DNA of 15,995 bases, from positions 1 to 15,995 of the forward strand of contig DJEF01000048.1 of the NCBI GenBank assembly GCA_002431285.1, read 5' to 3'. The position numbers were made by a program, and so were the translations under genes. Source of the DNA: Ruminococcaceae bacterium UBA5905. GTDB lineage: Bacteria; Bacillota; Clostridia; Oscillospirales; Acutalibacteraceae. The notes beneath the pieces are model-generated. The model was not told the origin of the DNA. It made no database searches and was given only the letters and a program-made list of their open reading frames with translations. Shown here piece by piece: positions 7,583-14,613 of the stretch; position 1 is the stretch's first letter; each line of letters begins with the position of its first letter.

Positions 7583-8871
7583 CATACGGATGCGTCCCGG
7601 GGCACAACCGCGCCGATGGCCTCCAGCTCCTGCCGCAGCGCCCCGATCGGCACCTGCCGGACCGACGTGTCCGTCCGCGCCGCAATGGCCGCGGCCACGC
7701 CCGCCGCCTGCCCCATCGCCATGCAGGCGGCCTGCACCCGATAGGCGCTGTTCGCCTCCGTATCCCCGGCCGCACAGCGCCCGGCCACCAGCAGCCGATC
7801 CGATCCCCTCGGGATCAGCGCCGTATACGGGATCGTCGGCACGATGCCCGGCGCAAGGTGGATTTGATGCACACCGACCGTTTCGTGAAGATCCACGGGG
7901 TAGAAACAATAGGCAACGGCATCCGGATACACATACCCGCTCAGATAGTTGTCCACGCTCATATATCCCTCGCCGACGATCCGGTTGGTCTCCCGCACGC
8001 CGCATTCCGGCGCAAAGCTGCGCACATAGACCCCCTCCCCGCCGGGCACGGTGCGCAGAAAAGCGAGCATCCGTTTGAGCGTTGCGCGGGCGGCCAGCTC
8101 CAGCGCGGTTTTCCCGGCCATGGTGGAGGCATCGTACCCGCCGATATGCATACTGATGCGTCCCTCGCGGAACGCCTTCATCGGGTCGTTATACTGAAAA
8201 TCTCCTTCCGCCAGCGTTCCCGCTTTCAGCGCCGCCTCATACAGCTCCGTGACCGTATCGGCGTCGATCTTCTCCCGGGCATACCCGGCGATATCCTGTA
8301 TGAGCGTCGCCGGCTGCAGCGTTTCGCTGCGCTCGGTGGCGAAGCCGCACAGGGTCGCCAGATTGGCGTCGCCGGTGGCGTCTATCAGAACTTTTGCCGA
8401 GAAATACAGCCGCTCGCCCTTACCGGCAACGCCCAGCCGGACGCCCGCTTCGCTCAGCTCCGTCCAGACCGGCGTGCAGTGATACCGCACCGTCACGCCG
8501 CTCTCCGTCAGCATTTCTTCGCAGACGGACACGAAAGCAAAGGTATTGAGCCGGATCTGCATCATCCAGTGGGCCTGCGGCCGTTCCACGATCTCCGGAA
8601 TGACCGCGCCGCCCATGGCCTCCGTCCGGCGAATCGCCTCATAGCAGGGGCCGTCGATGATCTGCCTGCCCCAGGCGTGGAACAACCCCGGATAGTTGAC
8701 GCCCGCCGCCGTCATGGTGCCGCCGGGCAGAGAATTCTTCTCGACCAGCAGCGTTTTCGCCCCCCGCCGTGCCGCGCTGACGGCGGCAAACACCCCCGCC
8801 GTGCCCGCGCCCACAACGATCACGTCGTATGTGCCGCCGCAGGCGAAATCCAGTTCCTTCTGCATATCCAT
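7582..8871 (-). CDS. FAD-dependent oxidoreductase (FAD_oxidored family)
   Basis: A 429-residue flavoprotein. Residues 15-46 are a textbook dinucleotide-binding fold: YDVIVVGAGTAG gives the GxGxxG loop (G21, G23, G26), and E44 in LLVEKN ends the second strand and should bind the ribose of FAD. LPGGTMTAAGVNYPG and, further on, LIDATGDANLA are typical second and third FAD contacts. CGVRETNRIVGEG and the C-terminal LLVAGRCAAGD match the PF12831 type. No signal peptide or membrane segment is seen, so it is cytoplasmic. The substrate is unknown; members of this family are diverse and neighbours give no clue. The start at 8871 is weakly supported: the upstream site is only GGAAAGTGGGG, and the ATG at 8865 two codons in is a close alternative. 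Confidence 0.85.
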   Translation of the reverse strand: MDMQKELDFACGGTYDVIVVGAGTAGVFAAVSAARRGAKTLLVEKNSLPGGTMTAAGVNYPGLFHAWGRQIIDGPCYEAIRRTEAMGGAVIPEIVERPQAHWMMQIRLNTFAFVSVCEEMLTESGVTVRYHCTPVWTELSEAGVRLGVAGKGERLYFSAKVLIDATGDANLATLCGFATERSETLQPATLIQDIAGYAREKIDADTVTELYEAALKAGTLAEGDFQYNDPMKAFREGRISMHIGGYDASTMAGKTALELAARATLKRMLAFLRTVPGGEGVYVRSFAPECGVRETNRIVGEGYMSVDNYLSGYVYPDAVAYCFYPVDLHETVGVHQIHLAPGIVPTIPYTALIPRGSDRLLVAGRCAAGDTEANSAYRVQAACMAMGQAAGVAAAIAARTDTSVRQVPIGALRQELEAIGAVVPRDASV

Positions 8872-8948
8872 CCCCACTTTCCGTAGGTTTCTGTACGGCG
8901 GTCTCCCGCCGCTCAATGACAGTCCAGCTTAATGAATCCATACCGAAG

Positions 8949-8977
8949 TGTATCACATAACACATAATAAGCAGCAA
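8949..8977 (-). promoter_or_regulatory. Possible promoter of the oxidoreductase gene
   Basis: On the minus strand TTGCTG (8972-8977), 17 bases, then GATACA (8949-8954) preceded by TGT, an extended -10 form. The match is moderate. It would give a leader of roughly 70 bases. Confidence 0.35.
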
Positions 8978-9001
8978 ATAGGTTCAAAACACAGAACACT
9001 G

Positions 9002-9016
9002 CCGTGCCCTGCACGG
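9002..9016 (-). terminator. Possible terminator of the yfhO-type gene
   Basis: CCGTGC (9002-9007) and GCACGG (9011-9016) form a perfect 6-bp GC stem with a 3-base loop shortly after the yfhO-type stop. The minus-strand continuation (CAGTGTTCTGTGTTTTG) is T-rich but has no clean U-run, so it is weak. Confidence 0.35.
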
Positions 9017-9023
9017 ACGGCGC

Positions 9024-11516
9024 TCAGTCCTCCGGATGATAAATGGAATAGAGGTCAAACGCGCCATCCGGCTGCGCCGCCCCAACAGCCGGCGGCTCCG
9101 GAGACGGCGGAGACGGCGGCATTGACGCCGCCTGCTTTGCCCGGCGGTTGGGGCGGGCGACGCAGATAAGGTACACCGCCAGCAGCACCAGCCCCACGGC
9201 GGATATATACAGCCCATACCGCAGTCCCGGGGTCTCATAGTCAAAGCGGATCGTCACATTCTCCCCGGCGGGACAGGCCACCGCCATAAATCCCACATTC
9301 ACCGTATGAATATCCGCCGGCTGTCCGTTCACGGTGGCGCGCCAGCCGCTCTCATAGGGCACACTGAAAAACACCCAGTTTTCCGCTTCGGCGGAGACCG
9401 TGGCGCTGAAGCCGGTCTTATCCACCGTGAAAGCGGATGCCGCCCCCGCTTTCCGGGCAGCGCAATCCGTCTTGTAAGCGGTTTCATTATAGTCGAAGTC
9501 ATAGGGATCCAGATGGGGCAGCGGCACCGCCGCCGCATCCTCATCCTCCACCACCAGCGCCTTCAGCAGCACAAACTGGCGGTTATCTTCGTACAGCTCC
9601 TCATATTCGCTGCGGGTGATATAGCCCGCATAGGTGAAGCCCATGGGGATATAACACTCGTTCTCATAGATGCGGAATCCCTGCTGGGTGCCGTAATAGC
9701 TCCAGCCGGGCATGGTGGCATTCGCTCCGTCCGCCACAAAGGCGTCCTCCGCCTTTTTGTTATACAGCTCGATGCCGCCCGCCTCCATGTCGAAATCGAA
9801 CAGCCACCGTACCGACAGCAGACTGCGCAGCGCGTAGGCGCTGCTGTCCGGGCGGGAGCCGACGCTGCGCTTCACCCCCACAGAATTGTAGAAATCCATC
9901 ACCGAGCCGGGGACGATGCTGTGGAACGCCTGAATACAGGGCATCTGCCAGTACATCCCCTGATTATCCATGCCCTTGTGCATATCCGTCCGACTGAAAA
10001 TCTCCCCGTCCGGCAGCGTGAAATCCCCGCCCCGGATCAGCTTGTCGATCACATAGTCGTCGGGGTAATTGCCGATGGATTTGCCTGCCGCCATATAGCT
10101 CCAGCCGAACAGCAGCGATGCCGCCATGCACACGGCGGTGCACCAGCCGATGAACCGCTGCCGGTCCTGCCGCCACAGGTAGACCAGCAGCCCCGTCACC
10201 GCCAGACACAGCCCCGCCGCCGCCACATAGATCCAGAACATATCCGGATACCGCTCCAGCCCCCACTTGAGCTTGCCGGTCTCCTCGTCCGGCGTCCAGC
10301 TCTTGGGCAGCAGTCCGATGAACACCACGAACGCCCCGGTCAGACCACCGGCCCAGCCCAGCGCCCGTCCCCATTCCACCGGCTGCTCCTCATCGAAGCA
10401 GGACAGGGTGGCGAGGATCAGCAGCAGCACCATCATATAGTACCACCGGGCGTAATACATCTGATTGAACAGCTGGAACAGGGCATTGAAACCCGGGATC
10501 ACAGCACAGAAGAACAGCACCACCAGCATCCGCCGCAGCCAGTCCGTATGCCGCCGGGACTGGAAATAAGCGATCACGCCGGTGCAGCCGAATACGGGGA
10601 TCCACGCCGACATGGACGACCATTTATTGTTGGCGTCCGGGAAGAAATTTGCCCGGGCAGGCAGCTCCGGCGGGAACAGGAAGCTGTGGAGAATGTCATA
10701 CAGCCGCTGATTGGTGCCGTAAATGAGAAAGCCGAATCCCTCCAGATACTCGGTGGAGCGGCTGTTCTGAATGACGGAATAAAAGGAGGGCAGCAGCAAT
10801 ATCCCGGCGCCCGCCACCCCGATCAGGGCCTGCAGCCACAGGCCGAAAAAGCCCCGCACCCGATGCTCCCAGGCGCCGGATGAGGCCCGCACCACCCAAT
10901 AGATCATCACGAAAAATGCCTGCCCGATGAAGAAATAATAGTTGGACAGGGCGCTCATGAGCACCGCCACGGCGAACAGCCCCCGGCGGCGCTCCTGCAT
11001 CTGCTGCTCGATGCCCAGCAGCAGCAGCGGGAACCAGATCATCGCCTCATGGAAGTGGTTAAAGAACACATTATAGAGCGAAAACCCGGAGAACGCATAC
11101 AGCATCCCCGCCAGCACCGCCATGCGGGGCTGCAAAAACCGCCGGGTATAGGCATAGGCGGTCAGGGAGGCGCACGCCATCTTCAGCGCCAGCAGGGGCG
11201 CCATCAGATAGGGCACCGCCGCCGACGGGAAGGGCAGCGTCAGCCAGAAAAAGGGGCTGCCCAGCAGATAAAAGGAATAGGAGCCGACAAAATTCGCCCC
11301 CAGATCCGTCAGCCAATTCCACCCGAACTGGCCGCTGCGCACCGCATCATGGGCCATCTGGTAAAAGGGGATCTGCTGGGCATTGAAATCCCCGTAATAC
11401 GTAAAATACCCCCGGTCATAGATCACAAATGGCAGAAACAGCAGCACCGCCATCCCCAGCGTCCATAAAAACGCCCGGGACGCCATGCTTCTCTCCCGCG
11501 TCAAGCTCCGGCTCAT
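9024..11516 (-). CDS. YfhO-family multi-span membrane protein (GT-C-like)
   Basis: An 830-residue membrane protein. A first membrane helix at about residues 15-33 is followed by YYGDFNAQQIPF with D43, the acidic first-loop position typical of GT-C glycosyltransferases. Roughly twelve more hydrophobic helices follow, then a large extracytoplasmic domain with IQAFHSIVPGSVMDFYNSVGV, a hallmark stretch of the family, one final helix (YISAVGLVLLAVYLI) and a Pro-rich tail. In Bacillus and Listeria, YfhO works with a CsbB/GtcA-type pair to glycosylate lipoteichoic acid; neither partner is visible here, so the substrate is open. AGGAGG just upstream supports the ATG at 11516; an in-frame ATG 40 codons earlier has no such site. 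It is transcribed away from feoAB. Confidence 0.88.
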   Translation of the reverse strand: MSRSLTRERSMASRAFLWTLGMAVLLFLPFVIYDRGYFTYYGDFNAQQIPFYQMAHDAVRSGQFGWNWLTDLGANFVGSYSFYLLGSPFFWLTLPFPSAAVPYLMAPLLALKMACASLTAYAYTRRFLQPRMAVLAGMLYAFSGFSLYNVFFNHFHEAMIWFPLLLLGIEQQMQERRRGLFAVAVLMSALSNYYFFIGQAFFVMIYWVVRASSGAWEHRVRGFFGLWLQALIGVAGAGILLLPSFYSVIQNSRSTEYLEGFGFLIYGTNQRLYDILHSFLFPPELPARANFFPDANNKWSSMSAWIPVFGCTGVIAYFQSRRHTDWLRRMLVVLFFCAVIPGFNALFQLFNQMYYARWYYMMVLLLILATLSCFDEEQPVEWGRALGWAGGLTGAFVVFIGLLPKSWTPDEETGKLKWGLERYPDMFWIYVAAAGLCLAVTGLLVYLWRQDRQRFIGWCTAVCMAASLLFGWSYMAAGKSIGNYPDDYVIDKLIRGGDFTLPDGEIFSRTDMHKGMDNQGMYWQMPCIQAFHSIVPGSVMDFYNSVGVKRSVGSRPDSSAYALRSLLSVRWLFDFDMEAGGIELYNKKAEDAFVADGANATMPGWSYYGTQQGFRIYENECYIPMGFTYAGYITRSEYEELYEDNRQFVLLKALVVEDEDAAAVPLPHLDPYDFDYNETAYKTDCAARKAGAASAFTVDKTGFSATVSAEAENWVFFSVPYESGWRATVNGQPADIHTVNVGFMAVACPAGENVTIRFDYETPGLRYGLYISAVGLVLLAVYLICVARPNRRAKQAASMPPSPPSPEPPAVGAAQPDGAFDLYSIYHPED

Positions 11517-11549
11517 GAGAACCCTCCTGTCCGAACAAAGATCACTGCT

Positions 11550-11558
11550 ATTGTACCA
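11550..11558 (-). promoter_or_regulatory. Extended -10 promoter of the yfhO-type gene
   Basis: On the minus strand TGGTACAAT is an extended -10 element (TGnTACAAT) about 35 bases before the start codon. The -35 region is only a T-rich patch (CTTTTCT), as expected for extended -10 promoters. Confidence 0.55.
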
Positions 11559-11721
11559 GATTCCCGGGCAAAAGAAAAGTCCTATTTTCCGCGAGCCGTC
11601 CCACATTTGCCCGTCACCCCGTCCGGGACGCCGCATACTCTGTTAATGAGCGCAGACAAACCGGCCGGGGCGCAGACCGCCCGCCCGGCTTGCCCGGACG
11701 AGACAGAGGAGATGGAGAGAC

Positions 11722-11979
11722 ATGGAGCACACGCAGCCTTTATGCACCCTGAAGCCGGGAGAATCGGCGCTGGTGCAGACATTATATACGGCAGACGGTA
11801 TGCGGCGGCGGCTGACGGACATCGGCTTGCTGCCCGGCAGCCGGGTCGACTGTGTCGGACGCAGCCCCGGCGGCGATCCGGCCGCCTACCGGATACGGGG
11901 CGCGATCATCGCCATCCGGGACGAGGACGCCCGGCTGGTGCAGGTGCGGCGGGAGGAGGACGATCAGCCATGGGTCTGA
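11722..11979 (+). CDS. feoA: Ferrous iron transport accessory protein FeoA
   Basis: An 85-residue SH3-like protein with the FeoA pattern: LCTLKPGESALVQTL, then MRRRLTDIGLLPGSRVDCV, then a short strand ending AYRIRGAIIAIRDEDARLVQV. FeoA is a small cytoplasmic partner that modulates the FeoB Fe(II) transporter. It sits directly before feoB and overlaps it by 10 bases, the usual Firmicutes arrangement. A purine-rich AGGAGATGGAGAG precedes the ATG at 11722. I see no clear promoter or Fur-type palindrome in the GC-rich 11560-11720 stretch, so its iron control cannot be read from sequence. Confidence 0.92.
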   Translation: MEHTQPLCTLKPGESALVQTLYTADGMRRRLTDIGLLPGSRVDCVGRSPGGDPAAYRIRGAIIAIRDEDARLVQVRREEDDQPWV

Positions 11980-14096
11980 CCGGACGATCGGTGGGACGGG
12001 GCGCGTTGGACACGGGGCTGACCGTCTGCCCCTGCCGGGGGGAACGGGTGCTGGCGCTGGCCGGCAACCCCAATGTGGGCAAAAGCACCGTATTCAACGG
12101 CCTGACCGGTCTGCACCAGCACACCGGCAACTGGCCGGGCAAGACCGTCTCCGGCGCCAAAGGCCGCTTCTCTGCCCATGGACAGGACTATCTGCTGGTG
12201 GATGTGCCCGGCACCTATTCGCTGGCCGCCCATTCCGCCGAGGAAGAGGTGGCGCGGGATTTCATCTGCTTCGGCGGCGCGGACGGAATCGTGGTGGTCT
12301 GCGACGCCACCTGTCTGGAGCGGAATCTGCGGCTGGTGCTGCAAATTCTCGAAACCGGGCTGCCCACGGTGGTCTGTATCAATCTGCTGGACGAGGCCCG
12401 GCGGCGGCACATCACGCTGGATCTGCCGGAGATCGCCCGGCGGCTGGGAACGCCGGTGTGCGGCACGGCCGCCCGGAAAAAGCGCAGCCTGCGCCGCCTG
12501 ACGGACACCCTGTGCGGAATACATACAGCCGCCCGCTCCGCCCCGCCCGTGAGCTACGCTCCGGCGGTGGAACGGGCGCTGGCGGTGCTCACCCCCGCGG
12601 TGGAACCGTTCCTCCGGGGCGGGCTCAGCCCCCGGTTCGCCGCATTGCAGCTGTTGGCGGGGGAGCCGGAGATGCAGGCAGCGCTGAATGAATTCCTGGG
12701 GGTCTCGCTGGCGGAGGAGGCGTCCGTATGCCCGGCGCTGGCGGTGGCGCGGCGGCATCTGGAACAGGCGGGGCTGGTCGGCGCCGCCCTGTCGGACAGT
12801 CTGGCCGCCAGCGCCGATGCAGCCGCCCGGGCGATCTGCCGGGGCACGGTGACGACCCAGGCTGCGGCAGATGCCGCCGACCGACGGATCGACCGCATCG
12901 TCACCGGCCGGTGGGGCGGCTACCCGCTGATGGTGCTGCTGTTGTTGCTGGTATTTTGGCTCACCATCCGGGGCGCCAACGCCCCGTCAGAGCTGCTGGC
13001 CGCCTTGTTTGACCGAGGGCAGACGGCGCTGACCGCGCTGTGCCAGCGGGTCGGCGCGCCGGAATGGCTCCACGGGGCGCTGGTGCTGGGGGTCTACCGG
13101 GTGCTGGCGGCGGTGGTGGCGGTGATGCTGCCGCCCATGGCCATCTTCTTCCCGCTGTTCACCCTGTTGGAGGATGTGGGGTATCTCCCTCGGGTGGCCT
13201 ACAATCTGGACCGCCCCTTCCATCGTTGCCGCGCCTGCGGCAAGCAGGCCCTGACCATGTGCATGGGCTTCGGATGCAACGCCGCCGGGGTGGTGGGCTG
13301 CCGGATCGTGGATTCCCCCCGGGAGCGGCTGCTGGCGATCCTCACCAACAGCTTCGTCCCCTGCAACGGGCGGTTTCCGACTCTGCTCACCCTGCTGACC
13401 CTGTTCTTTGTGGGCAGCGGCGCCGGAGGCAGCCTGCGGGCGGCAGCCCTGCTCACCGGGATCATTCTGCTGGGGGTGCTGATGACCCTCCTGATGACCC
13501 GGCTGCTGTCCGCCACGGTGCTGCGGGGCGTCCCCTCCTCCTTCACGCTGGAGCTGCCTCCCTACCGCCGCCCCCAGATCGGGCAGGTGCTGGTGCGCTC
13601 GGTGCTGGATCGCACCCTGTTCGTGCTGGGGCGGGCGGCGGCGGTGGCGGCCCCGGCAGGACTGCTCTTATGGCTGCTGGCAAACGTATCGGTGGGGGGC
13701 GCGCCCCTCCTGCCGCAGATCGCCGCCGCGCTCGACCCCCTCGGACGGGTGCTGGGGCTGGACGGGGTCATCCTGCTGGCGTTTATCCTGGGATTCCCGG
13801 CGAACGAGATCGTGCTGCCCATCGCCCTCATGGCCTACACCGCCACGGGCACGCTGCCGGAGCTGGGCGGCATGGAGCTGCTGCGCCAAACGTTGACGGC
13901 CCACGGCTGGACCGTCTGGACGGCCGGGTCGGCCGCGCTCCTGTGTCTGTTCCACTGGCCCTGCTCCACCACCCTGCTCACCATCCGCCGGGAAACCGGC
14001 AGCTGGCGTTGGACAGCTCTGGCCGCGGCGCTGCCCACGGCGGTGGGATTCCTGCTGTGCATGGGGGTGGAATGCCTGCACAGACTCGTTGGATAG
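11970..14096 (+). CDS. feoB: Ferrous iron transporter FeoB
   Basis: A 708-residue Fe(II) importer, near the usual clostridial length. The N-terminal G domain has G1 GNPNVGKST (32-40), G3 DVPG (78-81) and G4 NLLD (138-141). A helical linker follows. The membrane part begins near residue 315 (YPLMVLLLLLVFWLTI) and holds two gate repeats with GFGCN (433-437) and FVPCNGRFPTL (462-472). The first gate region is Cys-rich (HRCRACGKQALTMCMGFGC), a variant common in clostridia and unlike the E. coli form. GGGAGGAGGA at 11951-11960 places the start at the ATG at 11970, inside feoA; the same frame stays open far upstream but without support. There is no separate FeoC. The gene ends close to a GC hairpin at 14149. 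Confidence 0.94.
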   Translation: MGLTGRSVGRGALDTGLTVCPCRGERVLALAGNPNVGKSTVFNGLTGLHQHTGNWPGKTVSGAKGRFSAHGQDYLLVDVPGTYSLAAHSAEEEVARDFICFGGADGIVVVCDATCLERNLRLVLQILETGLPTVVCINLLDEARRRHITLDLPEIARRLGTPVCGTAARKKRSLRRLTDTLCGIHTAARSAPPVSYAPAVERALAVLTPAVEPFLRGGLSPRFAALQLLAGEPEMQAALNEFLGVSLAEEASVCPALAVARRHLEQAGLVGAALSDSLAASADAAARAICRGTVTTQAAADAADRRIDRIVTGRWGGYPLMVLLLLLVFWLTIRGANAPSELLAALFDRGQTALTALCQRVGAPEWLHGALVLGVYRVLAAVVAVMLPPMAIFFPLFTLLEDVGYLPRVAYNLDRPFHRCRACGKQALTMCMGFGCNAAGVVGCRIVDSPRERLLAILTNSFVPCNGRFPTLLTLLTLFFVGSGAGGSLRAAALLTGIILLGVLMTLLMTRLLSATVLRGVPSSFTLELPPYRRPQIGQVLVRSVLDRTLFVLGRAAAVAAPAGLLLWLLANVSVGGAPLLPQIAAALDPLGRVLGLDGVILLAFILGFPANEIVLPIALMAYTATGTLPELGGMELLRQTLTAHGWTVWTAGSAALLCLFHWPCSTTLLTIRRETGSWRWTALAAALPTAVGFLLCMGVECLHRLVG

Positions 14097-14148
14097 TATA
14101 TATTCCGGCCGATTATACGAACCGTATATTATCGACGGCGACAGAAAA

Positions 14149-14174
14149 CCGCCCGGGTCATGCGACCCGGGCGG
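14149..14174 (-). terminator. Strong GC hairpin, terminator of a minus-strand transcript and possibly of feoB
   Basis: CCGCCCGGGTC (14149-14159) and GACCCGGGCGG (14164-14174) pair perfectly over 11 bp with loop ATGC. The U-run (TTTTCTGT) follows only on the minus strand, so the main target is transcription coming from 14430. On the plus strand it is followed by GTAATTTACTT and may weakly end feoAB 50 bases after its stop. Confidence 0.75.
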
Positions 14175-14186
14175 GTAATTTACTTA

Positions 14187-14263
14187 GTACATTGGAGTTC
14201 ACCGTTTATATTCGATCGTGGATATTCCTACTCGAACTCAACTGTGCATTGGACTCACCATTT
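14187..14263. repeat. Imperfect direct repeat, about 20 bases, two copies
   Basis: 14187-14207 and 14244-14263 share the pattern GTrCATTGGA..TCACCrTTT, about 17 of 21 positions alike with one single-base gap. The copies start 57 bases apart and lie inside the candidate minus-strand transcript. Origin unknown. Confidence 0.5.
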
Positions 14264-14288
14264 CTCCTTGGGGTGTATTTTGGTCGGG

Positions 14289-14369
14289 TTACTTCGTTAG
14301 TAAATCTTCGGACTCATTCCCTTCTGCATCAATTTTCTGTTGTGAAACGGGCGGATCGTCACTGACCAT
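14289..14369 (-). CDS. Tiny ORF, 26 residues, hypothetical
   Basis: On the minus strand ATG at 14369 runs to TAA at 14289-14291. The peptide starts MVSDDPPVSQQKIDAEGNES and is acidic, with no hydrophobic segment. AAAAGGAGG (14380-14388) lies 10 bases upstream, a good ribosome site at slightly long spacing, and a near-consensus promoter sits about 70 bases before the start. An even shorter ORF (8 codons) precedes and overlaps the ribosome site. No family is recognised; it may be a chance ORF in a small RNA. Confidence 0.3.
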   Translation of the reverse strand: MVSDDPPVSQQKIDAEGNESEDLLTK

Positions 14370-14436
14370 GGGAATCAGTCCTCCTTTTCTCCCATCTGCT
14401 TCATGGGTTTCTGGTTTCTTCCGTCTCTGTGATTAC

Positions 14437-14465
14437 AGTATACCCCGTCGGGGAGCTTTTGTCCA
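14437..14465 (-). promoter_or_regulatory. Promoter of the small minus-strand transcript
   Basis: On the minus strand TGGACA (14460-14465), 17 bases, TATACT (14437-14442). Each hexamer is one base off consensus. It lies divergent to the DUF3810 promoter at 14514-14543, and points to no annotatable large gene. Confidence 0.65.
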
Positions 14466-14513
14466 TTCGCAAAACCGCCAAGGAAAAAACGAAAATTTCA
14501 GTGAGGATACCAC

Positions 14514-14543
14514 TTGAAATGGCCGGGGCATTTGTGCTATACT
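14514..14543 (+). promoter_or_regulatory. Promoter of the DUF3810 gene
   Basis: TTGAAA (14514-14519), 18 bases, TATACT (14538-14543) preceded by TGC, an extended -10. Start expected near 14550, giving a leader of about 64 bases. Confidence 0.7.
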
Positions 14544-14555
14544 GGTGACTGTTGG

Positions 14556-14590
14556 GGTGTTCGGGAGCGGCGGCTTTCGACACCTTTTTT
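14556..14590 (+). terminator. Terminator-like hairpin in the DUF3810 leader
   Basis: GGTGT-CGGGAG (14556-14567, one bulged T) pairs with CTTTCGACACC (14574-14584), two pairs being G-U, around a 6-base loop. TTTTTT follows at 14585-14590, 23 bases before the ATG. Placed directly after the transcript start, it could stop part of the transcripts before the gene (attenuation) or stabilise the mRNA end. Confidence 0.45.
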
Positions 14591-14613
14591 GTATACAACG
14601 GGAGGAGATCGGG

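Larger units (their letters stand above)
14149..14430 (-). ncRNA. Candidate small minus-strand transcript of about 280 bases, unassigned
   Basis: A near-consensus promoter at 14437-14465 and the U-tailed GC hairpin at 14149-14174 bracket about 280 bases on the minus strand with no conventional gene. The stretch is visibly less GC-rich than its neighbours. It contains two purine-rich ribosome-site-like motifs (14380-14388 and around 14262-14270), one 26-codon ORF, and a near direct repeat. GAGTTC and GAACTC (14195-14200 and 14234-14239) could pair in the RNA. It may be a small RNA, a small-peptide mRNA, or a decayed repeat. I do not recognise a family. Confidence 0.4.

Noticed and set aside
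9306..10883. 525-residue plus-strand ORF opposite the yfhO-type gene
   Set aside because: His/Gln/Pro-rich antisense translation of membrane-helix codons with no ribosome site; the minus-strand YfhO frame is clearly real.
11560..11721. Fur box or clear promoter before feoA
   Set aside because: I looked for a GATAAT-type palindrome and a spaced -35/-10 pair and found neither convincing; the stretch is GC-rich with only partial inverted repeats.
11607..11969. FeoB extended upstream to 11607
   Set aside because: The extra residues overlap feoA entirely in another frame and look like random GC-rich sequence; a strong ribosome site precedes the ATG at 11970.
14218..14517. Plus-strand 99-residue ORF between feoB and the DUF3810 gene
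   Set aside because: It starts at GTG without a ribosome site, crosses the minus-strand promoter, and its product resembles no protein I know.
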